Positions 25,862 through 34,918 of a stretch of DNA of 43,855 nt are shown piece after piece. Every line of letters begins with the position of its first letter. The first letter of the stretch is position 1. A model generated the notes under the pieces. It was not told where the DNA came from, did not search any database, and saw only the letters and a list, made by a program, of their open reading frames with translations. The stretch lies in contig JABSRA010000040.1 in the NCBI GenBank assembly GCA_013215445.1, forward strand, positions 1 through 43,855, read 5' to 3'. Made by a program: the position numbers and the translations under genes. The stretch comes from Oceanospirillaceae bacterium. Lineage in GTDB: Bacteria > Pseudomonadota > Gammaproteobacteria > Pseudomonadales > Balneatricaceae.

Positions 25862-26974
25862 TCAAATTTTACCAGAAAGTTGTTTTAGATAAGGGGCTAA
25901 TTTATCCCACAAAAAACTAACCCCAATACCTGATACATCCGGCGCTATTGCTCTGGCGTTATCTACCACCAGTGGTCTAGTGGTATATTGATCAATGGGG
26001 AAACTGTGTACTTCCATCCACCCTGCATTTTTCTGACCTGCCATCAAACTCACGTGTAATTCTTGCATGCCATGAGTACAGATAGGAATTTGATATCGGT
26101 CACTTAGTTGAGCCACCTTTAACCAGCCAGTGATGCCGCCACAATTAGACGCATCGGGCTGGATAAAGGCTAGACTCGCCTGCTCAAACGCATAGCCAAA
26201 CTCCTCAATGGTGTGTAAATTCTCACCCATCGCTAAAGGCATGCCAGTGGCTCTAGCTATTTTCGCATATCCAGCGTAATCATCGGGAATAGTCGGCTCT
26301 TCAAACCAATAGATGTCATAGGCTTTAAATGCGTGCGCTGCATCAATTGCCTGTGTCACTGTCATTGAATAATTGGCATCGACCATAAAGGTGATATCTG
26401 GGCCAATAAGTTCACGTACCGCTGCTATCCGAGCGATATCTTCAGCCAGATTCGGCTGGCCAATTTTTATCTTTACCCCATTGAATCCTCGTGACAAATA
26501 TCCCCGTATTTGATCGAGTAGCTTCTCAAGCGGAAAATTTAAGTCTATGCCGCCACAGTAAGCTTTGGTTGAATTACCCGCACCACCAGTCACTGCTGAC
26601 AACGGCTGATTTTTCATGATGCAGCGAATATCCCAAAGCGCGATGTCCATTGCTGATATTGCAAATGATGCAATACCGCCGCGACCGACATAATGTATGT
26701 GCCAAATCATTTGTCTATATAACGATGCTATATCGGTGACATCTTGACCCAGTAATAATGGTTTTAAATCATGCTCCAGCATGGCGAGAATTGCATGTCC
26801 TCCTCTGCCACCCGTATAGGTATATCCAGTCCCGGTGCAGCCTGCAGAATCCGTAATAGTAACCGTAATTAATTCAAAGTGACTGTGATCACCGTGCATA
26901 GCATCTGTCAGTATTTCTACTAAAGGTACTTCAAAAAGTTTTATTTCTATTGATCTAATCACTGACCCTGCCAC
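25862..26974 (-). CDS. Mandelate racemase/muconate lactonizing enzyme family protein (MR subgroup)
   Basis: A 370-residue enolase-superfamily enzyme that abstracts a proton alpha to a carboxylate. The catalytic set is complete: KIK (Lys168, Lys170), Mg ligands Asp199, Glu225, Glu251, the Asp274-His301 dyad and Glu321. Each is four residues on from the numbering of P. putida mandelate racemase (164/166/195/221/247/270/297/317), which places it in the MR subgroup (racemases and sugar-acid dehydratases). The exact substrate is open; a sugar acid dehydratase is a good possibility given the LacI neighbour. The start is GTG with AAGGAG 5 nt upstream; an out-of-frame ATG overlaps it. Confidence 0.87.
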   Translation of the reverse strand: MAGSVIRSIEIKLFEVPLVEILTDAMHGDHSHFELITVTITDSAGCTGTGYTYTGGRGGHAILAMLEHDLKPLLLGQDVTDIASLYRQMIWHIHYVGRGGIASFAISAMDIALWDIRCIMKNQPLSAVTGGAGNSTKAYCGGIDLNFPLEKLLDQIRGYLSRGFNGVKIKIGQPNLAEDIARIAAVRELIGPDITFMVDANYSMTVTQAIDAAHAFKAYDIYWFEEPTIPDDYAGYAKIARATGMPLAMGENLHTIEEFGYAFEQASLAFIQPDASNCGGITGWLKVAQLSDRYQIPICTHGMQELHVSLMAGQKNAGWMEVHSFPIDQYTTRPLVVDNARAIAPDVSGIGVSFLWDKLAPYLKQLSGKI

Positions 26975-26997
26975 ATGAACTCCTTGGATTAAACGAA

Positions 26998-27019
26998 ATA
27001 TTTAAATCGATTTAAATAT
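26998..27019. promoter_or_regulatory. LacI-family operator O1 (perfect 22-bp palindrome)
   Basis: A perfect palindrome centred on CG at 27008/27009, core TTTAAATCGATTTAAA. The central CG and the length fit LacI-family operators. It lies just downstream of the proposed -10 of the enolase-gene promoter, 24 bases before the GTG start, where bound repressor would block initiation. Confidence 0.75.
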
Positions 27020-27047
27020 ATATACTTAGTTTTTTGCTGCTGCACAA
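27019..27047 (-). promoter_or_regulatory. Predicted promoter of the enolase-superfamily gene
   Basis: On the minus strand, TTGTGC (27042-27047) and TATATA (27019-27024) are separated by exactly 17 bases. It lies between the two operators, an arrangement that suits repression by looping or blocking. The -35 box is weak. Confidence 0.45.
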
Positions 27048-27048
27048 T

Positions 27049-27066
27049 ATTTAAATCGGTTTAAAT
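27049..27066. promoter_or_regulatory. LacI-family operator O2 (near-perfect palindrome)
   Basis: ATTTAAATCGGTTTAAAT, the same sequence as O1 except for one central base. Centres of O1 and O2 are 49 bases apart, so O2 sits immediately upstream of the proposed -35 element. Confidence 0.72.
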
Positions 27067-27156
27067 GCCAGTAATAGAAGCATCCTGGCTCATTAAAAAC
27101 TTTCTACTGGAAACCGCGATTAAGGCTAGTAGCCCGTCATTAAGGGGCTAGGGAAA

Positions 27157-28173
27157 TTAAACCAAATGAAAACCACAGGTTTTACGTATAATCAGCTCAG
27201 GGGCGAATACTTTGCGCTGGATCGGCAGGTCGGGGTCTTTCAGACGATTAAATAAGAATTCGGCCGCCACTTGTCCAATGCGCGACTTGTGAATATTAAT
27301 CGTGGTTAATTGGGTATAGGCCCTACTACTTTCAGAAATATTATCACAACCAACTACTGCCATATCAACACCTGGCTTAAGACCTTGCTCTAATAATCCT
27401 GAGATAACCCCCAAGGCTATCTGATCGGAGAAACCGACAATCGCGGTAGGTCTATTGTCACTGTTCAGAATTGTTTCAACCACCTCTTGACCACTAGCCG
27501 GGTTGTTCTCACAGTTAAAGAAAAGCGCTGTTTTATCGGCAAGATTACTGTCCTCTAAGGCCTCAATGTACCCTGCTCGCCGATCAAATGCCGCTTGAGC
27601 TTCAATGCCGCCACCGACAAAAGCAATCCTAGTGTGGCCTAAGTTCAGTAAATGTTCGGTGGCGAGGCGCATTGATAAACGCTCGTCGTTACCGACAAAG
27701 TCCATCTCGGCACCCTCGATATCACGCGTGACCAAAACAGTCGGTAAACCACGTTTTAGAATAGGTGCTAACGCCTGCAAATCAGAGCCGACCACCGGAC
27801 AGAGCAGCAGACCATCAGCATTGTGTTCTACCAGCGCATCGATAAATCTACTCTGTAATTTTAAGGATTCGTGGCTATTACACAGCAGTGACATACGTCC
27901 CTGCTGAGAGAGAACTTTTTCAATGCTCTCGCAGACTTCGGTAAAATAGGGGTTGGTAATATCATGAACCGCTAGACCCACCATACGACTCTCACCGGTA
28001 ATTAAACTCGCGGCGCGACGATTATACACATAGCCGACCTCTTCTATTTTAGCCAGCACCTTCTCCCGGGTTTTAGCGGCAACCAGTGGATTATTGTTGA
28101 TTGATAGAGAGACGGTAGCCGTTGATATTCCCAACTGCTTAGCGATGTCTTTGAGGGTGATTTGACGGTTCAT
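27157..28173 (-). CDS. LacI-family transcriptional regulator
   Basis: A 338-residue repressor with an N-terminal helix-turn-helix (TLKDIAKQLGISTATVSLSI) and hinge (NRRAASLITGESRMVGLAV), followed by a periplasmic-binding-protein-like ligand domain (VGLAVHDITNPYFTEV through the C-terminus). It most likely controls the enolase-superfamily gene downstream, whose promoter carries two matching operators. The inducer is unknown but should be the substrate, or a relative, of that enzyme, for example a sugar acid. A 182-base gap separates the two genes, so the downstream gene has its own promoter. Confidence 0.9.
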   Translation of the reverse strand: MNRQITLKDIAKQLGISTATVSLSINNNPLVAAKTREKVLAKIEEVGYVYNRRAASLITGESRMVGLAVHDITNPYFTEVCESIEKVLSQQGRMSLLCNSHESLKLQSRFIDALVEHNADGLLLCPVVGSDLQALAPILKRGLPTVLVTRDIEGAEMDFVGNDERLSMRLATEHLLNLGHTRIAFVGGGIEAQAAFDRRAGYIEALEDSNLADKTALFFNCENNPASGQEVVETILNSDNRPTAIVGFSDQIALGVISGLLEQGLKPGVDMAVVGCDNISESSRAYTQLTTINIHKSRIGQVAAEFLFNRLKDPDLPIQRKVFAPELIIRKTCGFHLV

Positions 28174-28561
28174 GCTGTCCCTGTTTTCTCTACTTACCTC
28201 GAACGGTTATGATCTAACAGCAATACTCAGAGCCATTGAGATAACTATAACTGCATGCTGATAGCCATTGCATGGTAGGTTTTCTAGAAAATGTAAGTTA
28301 ATGATATAGTGAGATTAAATCTTAATAAGTATAGAGCTTGCGAATATTATAACAATTGGAGATAAAATTAAAACGCTTTAAATTGAGCTTGATTAAAGTT
28401 TTCTAATAAAGACAGCTGAGGGTGTTTCCTGGAGCCAATTTTCCTAACGACGTCTGCTAGACATTAAATCATAATCTGCATCTGCAACGACAACAACACG
28501 CCAGTATGGGAACCTCTGAATAAGCCTCACATCTCTCTAATTTGTGATGAGTATGAGTGAT
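28174..28561. other. Gap between lacI-type and lysR-type genes
   Basis: 388 bases, no supported coding frame. It includes the promoter of the LacI-family gene at its left end. I see no copy of the TTTAAATCGATTTAAA operator here, so there is no direct sign of autorepression by the same site. Confidence 0.4.
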
Positions 28562-29473
28562 TTATTGAGCATATTGATGCTTCACTCTAGACACTATAAA
28601 ATCTACCGCTGCTTTTACTTTAGGGACTTGGTAGCGCTGCTTTTGATAGAGTAGATAGATGGCAAAATTTGGATTTTGGGTAATATAAATAGCACTACTC
28701 ACCTCAAGCTCGACCAACTGCCCAGAATTCAGAGAAATTTGCAAGGCCCATCTTGGCAGTACCAGTATGCCCTTACCGGCAATAGCTCTATCAACCAGCC
28801 AATTACCATCATTACTGGATAATACACTGGGCGCCGATACATCTTGCCACTGTCCTTGAATCTCACTGAGCCAGGGGGTAGGTCCGGTGGGGGTATTAAA
28901 ATATATGCCCCGATGTTCTTTTAACGCCAGTGCCGTTTGCGGTGAGCCGTAAGTTTCTAGGTAACCTGGAGAGGCCACGGTAATAAATTTGTTTTCCATT
29001 AATTTTATCGCCACCACCCGCTCTTGCGGTGCGTATCCACCGCGTATGGCGATATCTACCTCATCTCGCGCTAAAGTCGTCACTTCATCACTGAGACTGA
29101 CATCGAGGATAATCTGTGGATACAATTCATTAAATTCATCCATCAACGGCAGTAAAATTCGCTCACCAAAGCCCACCATCGCACTGATTTTAAGTACGCC
29201 CATTGGGGTACTTTGGTAGGCGCGTACCGCCTCATCGCTATCGTTTAACAGTGACAGCACTTCGCACACTTGTTGATAATAATTGTTGCCCACTTCTGTG
29301 ACTTTTACCGATCGCGTGGTACGTTTAAGTAGGATGGCGCCTAAGCTTTGCTCAAGATCTGCGACGCGCCTAGATAGGGAGGATACAGGTACACTAAAAG
29401 CCAGCGCCGCGAGGGTAAAACTCCCCGTCTCAACCACTTTAACAAAATACTTAATCGCCTTTAATTGATCCAT
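28562..29473 (-). CDS. LysR-family transcriptional regulator
   Basis: A 303-residue LysR regulator: N-terminal winged helix (FVKVVETGSFTLAALAFSVP then SSLSRRVADLEQSLGAILLKR) and a C-terminal co-inducer domain (LKISAMVGFGERILLPLMDE). It belongs to the CrgA-like group by its helix-turn-helix wording. Start ATG has GAGAGG 5 nt upstream. It is divergent from the reductase gene starting at 29601, which it probably regulates; two dyads in the shared region (29492-29512 and 29549-29563) are candidate binding sites. The inducer is unknown. Confidence 0.88.
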   Translation of the reverse strand: MDQLKAIKYFVKVVETGSFTLAALAFSVPVSSLSRRVADLEQSLGAILLKRTTRSVKVTEVGNNYYQQVCEVLSLLNDSDEAVRAYQSTPMGVLKISAMVGFGERILLPLMDEFNELYPQIILDVSLSDEVTTLARDEVDIAIRGGYAPQERVVAIKLMENKFITVASPGYLETYGSPQTALALKEHRGIYFNTPTGPTPWLSEIQGQWQDVSAPSVLSSNDGNWLVDRAIAGKGILVLPRWALQISLNSGQLVELEVSSAIYITQNPNFAIYLLYQKQRYQVPKVKAAVDFIVSRVKHQYAQ

Positions 29474-29491
29474 TGTTGCCTCTCGCTAGTA

Positions 29492-29563
29492 TTATTGCTT
29501 TTAAAACAATAAAGATTCACAAAACAGCCTATATATACCACATTAAATACCAGTAATAATGGT
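29492..29563. promoter_or_regulatory. Candidate LysR-type binding dyads
   Basis: Two dyads in the 127-base divergent region: TTATTG-N9-CAATAA (29492-29512) and ACCA-N7-TGGT (29549-29563). LysR regulators usually bind such interrupted dyads near their own promoter and that of the divergent target. Confidence 0.4.
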
Positions 29564-29600
29564 TTATATCTTCACTAACACTTAAACAGGAGTGTCAATA

Positions 29601-30599
29601 ATGACCACTAATACAGCGATAAAATTGGTAAAGCGCCCTACTGGCGGGCCTATCACCCGTGAGCTTTTTGAAATAGTTGAACTACCTATTACTCGCCCTA
29701 AAGACGGCGAAATATTAATTAAGCAACAACACTTGTCTCTTGACCCCGCCATGTTTGGCTGGATGAGCCCGGATACTGAAAGCTATATTCCCCCGGTTGC
29801 ACTCGGTGATGTGATGCGCAGCTCAGGCATCGGCGAAGTGATTGAAAGCAACCACCCTGACTATGCGGTCGGTGATAGAGTGATGGGCATGATGGGTTGG
29901 CAGCACTATTACCTTGGCGATGGACAGGGGCTCAATAAAGTAACTGCACCACTGCCCAATGAAGCGGTATTATCGGTTTTCGCCCTGCCTGGTTTAACGG
30001 CTACTCAGGGGTTGTTTAATGTCGGCAAGCCTAAAAAGGGTGAAACCATCATCGTTACAGGTGCCGCGGGATCTGTTGGTTCTATCGTCGGTCAGTTGGC
30101 CAAAGCAGAAGGACTAACCGTGATCGGTGTGGTTGGTAGCGATGAAAAAGCCGCTTGGATTGTCAACGAATTAGGTTTTGATGCCGCGATTAACTACAAG
30201 TCAGCAAATTTAGCGGCGCAACTTGCGCAACATACACCTCAGGGCATCGATTTGTTCTTTGAAAATACCGGCGGTGAGATTCAGCCCCTTATCTTTGAGC
30301 GCATCAATGCTCATGGGCGGGTGATTGTCTGTGGTTTGATCGCTGACTATGCTAAAGAGGTGCCCAGCCCTGGCCCCAGCTGGCTTAATGTGATTAAGAA
30401 ACGCATTAGTATTCAAGGTTTCACTATGCCTGATCACTTCCATCAGGTACCTGAACTATTAGCAAAATTGAGCCCTTATGTGATGGCGGGTCAGATCAAG
30501 CATCGCTCGCATGTCCTCGAGGGGCTAGAAGCTTCGATTGAAGGTTTGAATTTGTTCTTTAGCGGCGCGAATAAAGGCAAATTGATCGTTAAACTATAA
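29601..30599 (+). CDS. NADP-dependent medium-chain reductase, zinc-independent (CurA/leukotriene B4 dehydrogenase type)
   Basis: A 332-residue member of the medium-chain dehydrogenase/reductase family that typically reduces the C=C bond of alpha,beta-unsaturated carbonyls with NADPH. The nucleotide-binding motif VTGAAGSVGSIVGQLAKAEG is clear and the zinc ligands are absent. Substrate-loop features include SLDPAMFGWM and FFENTGGE. ATG 29601 with CAGGAG 8 nt upstream is preferred over GTG 29592, which lies inside the ribosome-binding site. It ends at a strong bidirectional terminator and is divergent from the LysR gene, so it forms its own unit. The substrate is unknown. Confidence 0.87.
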   Translation: MTTNTAIKLVKRPTGGPITRELFEIVELPITRPKDGEILIKQQHLSLDPAMFGWMSPDTESYIPPVALGDVMRSSGIGEVIESNHPDYAVGDRVMGMMGWQHYYLGDGQGLNKVTAPLPNEAVLSVFALPGLTATQGLFNVGKPKKGETIIVTGAAGSVGSIVGQLAKAEGLTVIGVVGSDEKAAWIVNELGFDAAINYKSANLAAQLAQHTPQGIDLFFENTGGEIQPLIFERINAHGRVIVCGLIADYAKEVPSPGPSWLNVIKKRISIQGFTMPDHFHQVPELLAKLSPYVMAGQIKHRSHVLEGLEASIEGLNLFFSGANKGKLIVKL

Positions 30600-30610
30600 G
30601 CTAATTAAAA

Positions 30611-30638
30611 TGGCGGCTGTTATATTTTACAGCCGCCA
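30611..30638. terminator. Bidirectional intrinsic terminator
   Basis: A perfect 10-bp stem (TGGCGGCTGT with ACAGCCGCCA), 8-nt loop TATATTTT, placed between the stops of the convergent reductase (30599) and dioxygenase (30646) genes. A short T-run follows on the minus-strand side and an AT-rich tail on the plus side. Confidence 0.85.
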
Positions 30639-30645
30639 ATTTAGA

Positions 30646-31512
30646 TTATATTAGCGCTAATTTAAAATCAAAATCTACCCGTGAATACTCTTCTTTTACT
30701 TGACCTGAGAGCTCAAATTCTTCGGGGAAACTACCCGCTGGTTGTTTAACATAATGCATGACTAAGTCATCGCGAACCCCAAAAACGGTATCTTGATCTA
30801 AATAGGGGTCATCAGCGGCGAATACTTCAGTCACTAAACTGTGGTAACCCTCTGCCTCTACAATAAAATGTATATGAGAGGGCCGCCATGGGTGTCGGCC
30901 AGCAGCTTTGAGAATATCACCCGCTGGGCCATCATCTGGCACCACGTAACTGACTGGGCGGACCGTGGTAAAAGCATAGCGGCCCCGGTCATCGGTGGTC
31001 ATCAAGCCGTGAAATGAATAGGTCTCCTGCGCGGGATCTTGACTTGAGTAAAGACCATTGGGAGCAGTTTGCCAAATATCGACGCTAGCGCCTGGAATAG
31101 GAGCGCCGTTAGCGTCTCGAACGGTGCCCTCGACTAACACCACTTCGCCTGCAAAATCACCACGCATATCCCCCCCTATTTCCAGCGGTGGTGCATTGGA
31201 GACATGAAAGGGCCCCAATACGCTGGAACTGGTCACGTCAGGCTTTGAATTGACCATATCCACCAGTGAAGACAGGCCCATTACATCGGATAACAGCACG
31301 AATTCATTACGCTCTGGGCAGGTTAACTTGCCGGCCCATTCAAGTGCTTTCAAACCCTTGCGCCACTCATCATGGGTGAGTTCTACATCTTTGACAAAGG
31401 CGTGTAAGTGCTTTGCTAAGCTACTCAATACTTGTTTTGATCTAGGGTCTGCATCATCGCCAAAATAGGCGGAAAAAACGTCGGTAATATTTTCGACCGT
31501 TACATTACGCAT
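30646..31512 (-). CDS. Intradiol ring-cleavage dioxygenase, hydroxyquinol 1,2-dioxygenase type
   Basis: A 288-residue non-heme Fe(III) dioxygenase that opens catechol-type rings between the two hydroxyls. The iron ligands are all present: Tyr155 (PNGLYSSQ), Tyr189 (RPVSYVVPDDGP), His213 and His215 (WRPSHIHFIV). The N-terminal helical dimerisation domain and VTSSSVLGPFHVSNAPP fit the hydroxyquinol/catechol branch rather than protocatechuate enzymes; hydroxyquinol would give maleylacetate. ATG has AAAGGA upstream. It follows dctM by 11 bases and so is probably co-transcribed with the TRAP transporter. No maleylacetate reductase or hydroxylase gene is visible in the window. Exact substrate unproved. 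Confidence 0.85.
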   Translation of the reverse strand: MRNVTVENITDVFSAYFGDDADPRSKQVLSSLAKHLHAFVKDVELTHDEWRKGLKALEWAGKLTCPERNEFVLLSDVMGLSSLVDMVNSKPDVTSSSVLGPFHVSNAPPLEIGGDMRGDFAGEVVLVEGTVRDANGAPIPGASVDIWQTAPNGLYSSQDPAQETYSFHGLMTTDDRGRYAFTTVRPVSYVVPDDGPAGDILKAAGRHPWRPSHIHFIVEAEGYHSLVTEVFAADDPYLDQDTVFGVRDDLVMHYVKQPAGSFPEEFELSGQVKEEYSRVDFDFKLALI

Positions 31513-31523
31513 GGTATTTTCCT

Positions 31524-32831
31524 TTAATTTAAAATAAACAGGGTTATCTGAGGGAAGCTAATCAGCAAAATCAGCACTAAAAGCATCACTCCTGCAAAAG
31601 GCAGCGAACCCATAAATACATCTTTTAACGAGATACGGTCATCATCCAGAGCGGCTTTGATGACAAAACAGGAGATTCCCAAAGGGGGCGTAAGCAACCC
31701 TATCTCAGCACCTATCACGGTAATAATGCCAAACCATATTAACGACAGGCCCATGGGTTCTACTAACGGTAGAAAAAGCGGCACGACAATCAAAATAATA
31801 GAGGCAGTGTCTAACAAGGTGCCTAAAAACAGCATCATAATGACATAAATTATCATCAGTTGGACAAAGCCAACCTGGCTGTTTTCCAGGATATCGCCCA
31901 ACTCATTAGGCACCCCAGCCAAGCCAAGCATACGACTGTAGATGGAAGCGGCGGTAATTAAAAATAGAATAGTCGCGGTAATATGACCCGTTTCAATCAG
32001 CGCTTGCCAAAAGGCTGGCCATGACATGGAACGGCGTAAAACAGCAATAACTAACCCTACCAATGCTCCCGTTGCACCCGCTTCTACCGGTGTTAGCCAT
32101 CCAGTGTAAATTCCTCCCAATACGATGGTGATCAGACCTAAGGTTGGCAACATTTTCGAGGCTATTTCGGACCAGGGCATAAACTCATAATCATCAGCGC
32201 TGCGCCCACCGACAAAGCTGGGAAAAAACCGTCCCATGCCCCAGATTGCGACTATATAGGCCAGTGCCAGCAATAATCCTGGGAATAGCCCGGCTAAAAA
32301 CATATCTCCCACCGACTGTTCGGCGACAAATGAATAGATAATCAGCATTGCTGAAGGGGGAATAATCATGCCCAGCACTGATGATCCTGCCACCACCCCA
32401 ACTGCAAACCTAGGGTTGTAACCATTGTTCAACATTTGCGGTACAGATACTTTGGCAAATACCGATGCCGAGGCAATTGAAGAGCCAGTTACGGCGGCGA
32501 AAGCGGCATTTGCACCTACTGTTGCCATACCTATGCCGCCTTTAACCCGCCTAAAACCAGAGCTCATCACCTCGTAAATGTCACTCCCGAGCCCCGCTTT
32601 GGCGACCACTAAGCCCATAAAGGTAAATAATGGCACCGTGGCAAAGGTATATTCCATCGCACTGTCACCGACCGCAATTTTAAGCAAATTCATCGACAGA
32701 TCAAAACTATCACGCATTAACCAGATAGCCACAAAAGATACCGTTGTCAGTGCTATGGGGATATATACCCCGAGATAAATCAACACAATAATAGCTAATA
32801 CTGAGATCATACCTATATCGATGGGGCTCAT
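31524..32831 (-). CDS. dctM: TRAP transporter large permease (DctM)
   Basis: A 435-residue inner-membrane protein with about 12 hydrophobic segments, the Na+-coupled transport subunit of a TRAP system. Family stretches seen include VPLFTFMGLVVAKAGLGSDI, GGIGMATVGANAAFAAVTGS and IIPPSAMLIIYSFVAEQSVG. The start codon overlaps the dctQ stop (ATGA, 32828-32831), so translation is coupled. It works with the small permease and the periplasmic DctP. TRAP systems carry carboxylates or related organic acids; malonate or an aromatic acid fits the neighbours. Confidence 0.93.
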   Translation of the reverse strand: MSPIDIGMISVLAIIVLIYLGVYIPIALTTVSFVAIWLMRDSFDLSMNLLKIAVGDSAMEYTFATVPLFTFMGLVVAKAGLGSDIYEVMSSGFRRVKGGIGMATVGANAAFAAVTGSSIASASVFAKVSVPQMLNNGYNPRFAVGVVAGSSVLGMIIPPSAMLIIYSFVAEQSVGDMFLAGLFPGLLLALAYIVAIWGMGRFFPSFVGGRSADDYEFMPWSEIASKMLPTLGLITIVLGGIYTGWLTPVEAGATGALVGLVIAVLRRSMSWPAFWQALIETGHITATILFLITAASIYSRMLGLAGVPNELGDILENSQVGFVQLMIIYVIMMLFLGTLLDTASIILIVVPLFLPLVEPMGLSLIWFGIITVIGAEIGLLTPPLGISCFVIKAALDDDRISLKDVFMGSLPFAGVMLLVLILLISFPQITLFILN

Positions 32832-33388
32832 TTTTTCCCTCCTTCAGCAGGTGTTTTCAGGGGTTGATTGGAGGTGTTTTTCATCGTTAGCACACGCAAT
32901 ATAAAAATAAGCGTACACAGGGATGCACTAAAGAAGATGGTTAACTTAAGCGGCCACCAGGGTGCTACGAACACCCCCGGAATACCGAAGTAATCTTGGG
33001 TTTCCCACATGTCTATAAATTCGGGAAAAATAGCCACGGCAATTAACGTCATCACTATCGCGGAAAGTATATCAATGCAGCGCCTTAAAAAGAGCGCAAA
33101 ACGCGGCGAGTGATTATCCAAAAATAATAGAAAACCATCAGAGCGGGTTAATTTTCCGACACGTACCACATCGGGTAATTGAAAAAACACAATTAACACC
33201 ATCGCGAACTGTACGACCTCAACAGCACCACGAAAAGGTGCATTAAAGATGCCTCTGGCTAATACATCATAGTTCACGACTAGTACTAACATCAGTACCA
33301 CTATGGTGCCGGTGACATTGGCGCCAGTGGCCAACATATTACTAAATATAGATATTTTTCGGACAACGGGTTGAATAATATTACTCAA
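32828..33388 (-). CDS. dctQ: TRAP transporter small permease (DctQ)
   Basis: A 186-residue, four-helix inner-membrane protein of the DctQ family (VTGTIVVLMLVLVVNYDVLA, VEVVQFAMVLIVFFQLPDVV, then two further segments). The start codon is TTG: AGGAGG stands 6 nt upstream, a strong site that decides the start, and no in-frame ATG exists nearby. Its stop overlaps the dctM start. A 293-base spacer with a stem-loop separates it from dctP, which is unusual for this tightly packed family. Confidence 0.88.
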   Translation of the reverse strand: MSNIIQPVVRKISIFSNMLATGANVTGTIVVLMLVLVVNYDVLARGIFNAPFRGAVEVVQFAMVLIVFFQLPDVVRVGKLTRSDGFLLFLDNHSPRFALFLRRCIDILSAIVMTLIAVAIFPEFIDMWETQDYFGIPGVFVAPWWPLKLTIFFSASLCTLIFILRVLTMKNTSNQPLKTPAEGGKK

Positions 33389-33535
33389 GAAATACCTCCT
33401 CTCTTTCGATGTTACTAAACTTTGGGTGGTGAGCTTGACTGAAAACAGCTTAATAGCTGTGGAAGAAACCTATTTCGGCCACATACCTGATAAATCCATA
33501 GCGGTTGTCTTCTCCAACTCTATCTTTCGAGCTAA

Positions 33536-33569
33536 CAGTAACTTAAAACATTCATGTTTAATGTTACTG
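33536..33569 (-). terminator. Stem-loop between dctP and dctQ
   Basis: CAGTAAC (33536-33542) pairs with GTTACTG (33563-33569); inside, TTAAAACAT can pair with ATGTTTAA after small bulges. It lies about 110 bases past the dctP stop with no U-run, so it may stabilise the dctP message or act as a partial terminator, giving more binding protein than permease. The rest of the 33389-33681 spacer shows no gene. Confidence 0.45.
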
Positions 33570-33681
33570 GTCGGGGAACCCGTCGAATAGCGACTATCTG
33601 CCTAGCCCGAATATTTCAGCTAATGTCGTATGATGAACACCAGCGATTGGCTGCAATATCCAGGCTAGGTAAAGATTACTT

Positions 33682-34761
33682 TTACTTCAGTCCAGCAGAC
33701 CAATCACGCAGTCCGGTGTAACCTGCAGCTTGCAGTTTAGCCAAGTAAGCTTTGAGCATTTCTGTACCCGGCTCTCCTCTCTTCTCGAGATCTTCAGCCC
33801 ACTGTGCGGCAATATCAGGGATAGCTTCAACCCAGAGTTGGCGGTCTTCGCTACTTAAAGCTATTATTGTGCCACCCGCTTTTATGTAAGCTGCGCGGCT
33901 AGACTCGGCACGTTCCATGGCGATATTCGCCAGCCTATCGCGATAATCGACAGCCACTTCTTGCAACACTTTTTGCACCTCTTCAGGTAGCTTTTTCCAG
34001 TAATCTTTATTCACTGTGACAGTTTTAGTATTGACCGAACCTAAGTTTGCCTCGAGCATATAAGGGGCCACCTCGGCTATTTTGAAGGTTGCAGCGGCTT
34101 CGGGCCACAGCATTGCTTGATCGACCAAGCCAGTTTGTAACATATTATAAAAATTGGTCAAACCACCTCGCACCCCTGCTGCGCCTTCTATACCTTCGAG
34201 GTAACGCAAGTTCATGCCAGCACCTGCGACTTTACTGCCCTTTAAATCTGAGAGTGTTTTCAGCGGCTTTTTACTAAACAATTGATAGGTATCTAAGACC
34301 ACACCTGTGGCAAGATAGACTTGATTCTGTTTACTGAACTCATTTTGCACCGCCGGAAACTCACGGGCTATTTCATCAACTGCTTTAGCAACCACTCTCG
34401 CATCTACCGCGACAAATGGCGTTACTGCCGCTAGCGCTTGACTGGGTAATTTTGAAGAGTGGAAAATAGTCGTCACTATCCCTATGTCGCCCAGACCCAG
34501 TTTCACCCCTTCAAGGACACCTTTAGGTTTAACAATGGAGCCACCATAACTCTCCTGCCAATCCATGATGTAATTACCGGTTTTCGCCAGACGCTTATTC
34601 ACCTCTGGAATAAAGTAATTGCTAAATTCTTGTACCCACAGGGCTCGTGCCGGGTAACCATCTATGACTACGGCTTTGATTGTTTGAGCCGAGAAGGCGG
34701 GGGTAGAAAGTATACTGGTGATTGCGGCGGCTAATACTGCGCTCTTTATCCAATGTTTCAT
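33682..34761 (-). CDS. dctP: TRAP transporter periplasmic solute-binding protein (DctP)
   Basis: A 359-residue exported binding protein of a TRAP system. The signal peptide is MKHWIKSAVLAAAITSILST, cleavage near AFS-AQ. Family features include LGLGDIGIVTTIFHSSKLPS, KSLSDLKG-like PLKTLSDLKGSKVAGAG and the C-terminal PDIAAQWAEDLEKRG. The frame extends to a GTG at 34806, but ATG 34761 has GGGAG 6 nt upstream and begins the signal peptide properly. It is 157 bases downstream of the RutE-like gene and starts the transporter genes. The ligand is unknown; a dicarboxylate such as malonate or an aromatic acid is plausible from context. Confidence 0.9.
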   Translation of the reverse strand: MKHWIKSAVLAAAITSILSTPAFSAQTIKAVVIDGYPARALWVQEFSNYFIPEVNKRLAKTGNYIMDWQESYGGSIVKPKGVLEGVKLGLGDIGIVTTIFHSSKLPSQALAAVTPFVAVDARVVAKAVDEIAREFPAVQNEFSKQNQVYLATGVVLDTYQLFSKKPLKTLSDLKGSKVAGAGMNLRYLEGIEGAAGVRGGLTNFYNMLQTGLVDQAMLWPEAAATFKIAEVAPYMLEANLGSVNTKTVTVNKDYWKKLPEEVQKVLQEVAVDYRDRLANIAMERAESSRAAYIKAGGTIIALSSEDRQLWVEAIPDIAAQWAEDLEKRGEPGTEMLKAYLAKLQAAGYTGLRDWSAGLK

Positions 34762-34918
34762 ATTGTGCTCCCAAAGTTCCGGGCGACATTGCCCATTATT
34801 GATCACTCTTTCCGAAATTATTTTTATATTTCTAAGTGTTCAAATTCTGTGCCAAGCGGTAGTTCGTCAAGTTAACATCACTTTAGATGCTACCGAGTGG
34901 CGATATGCATATAATTTT

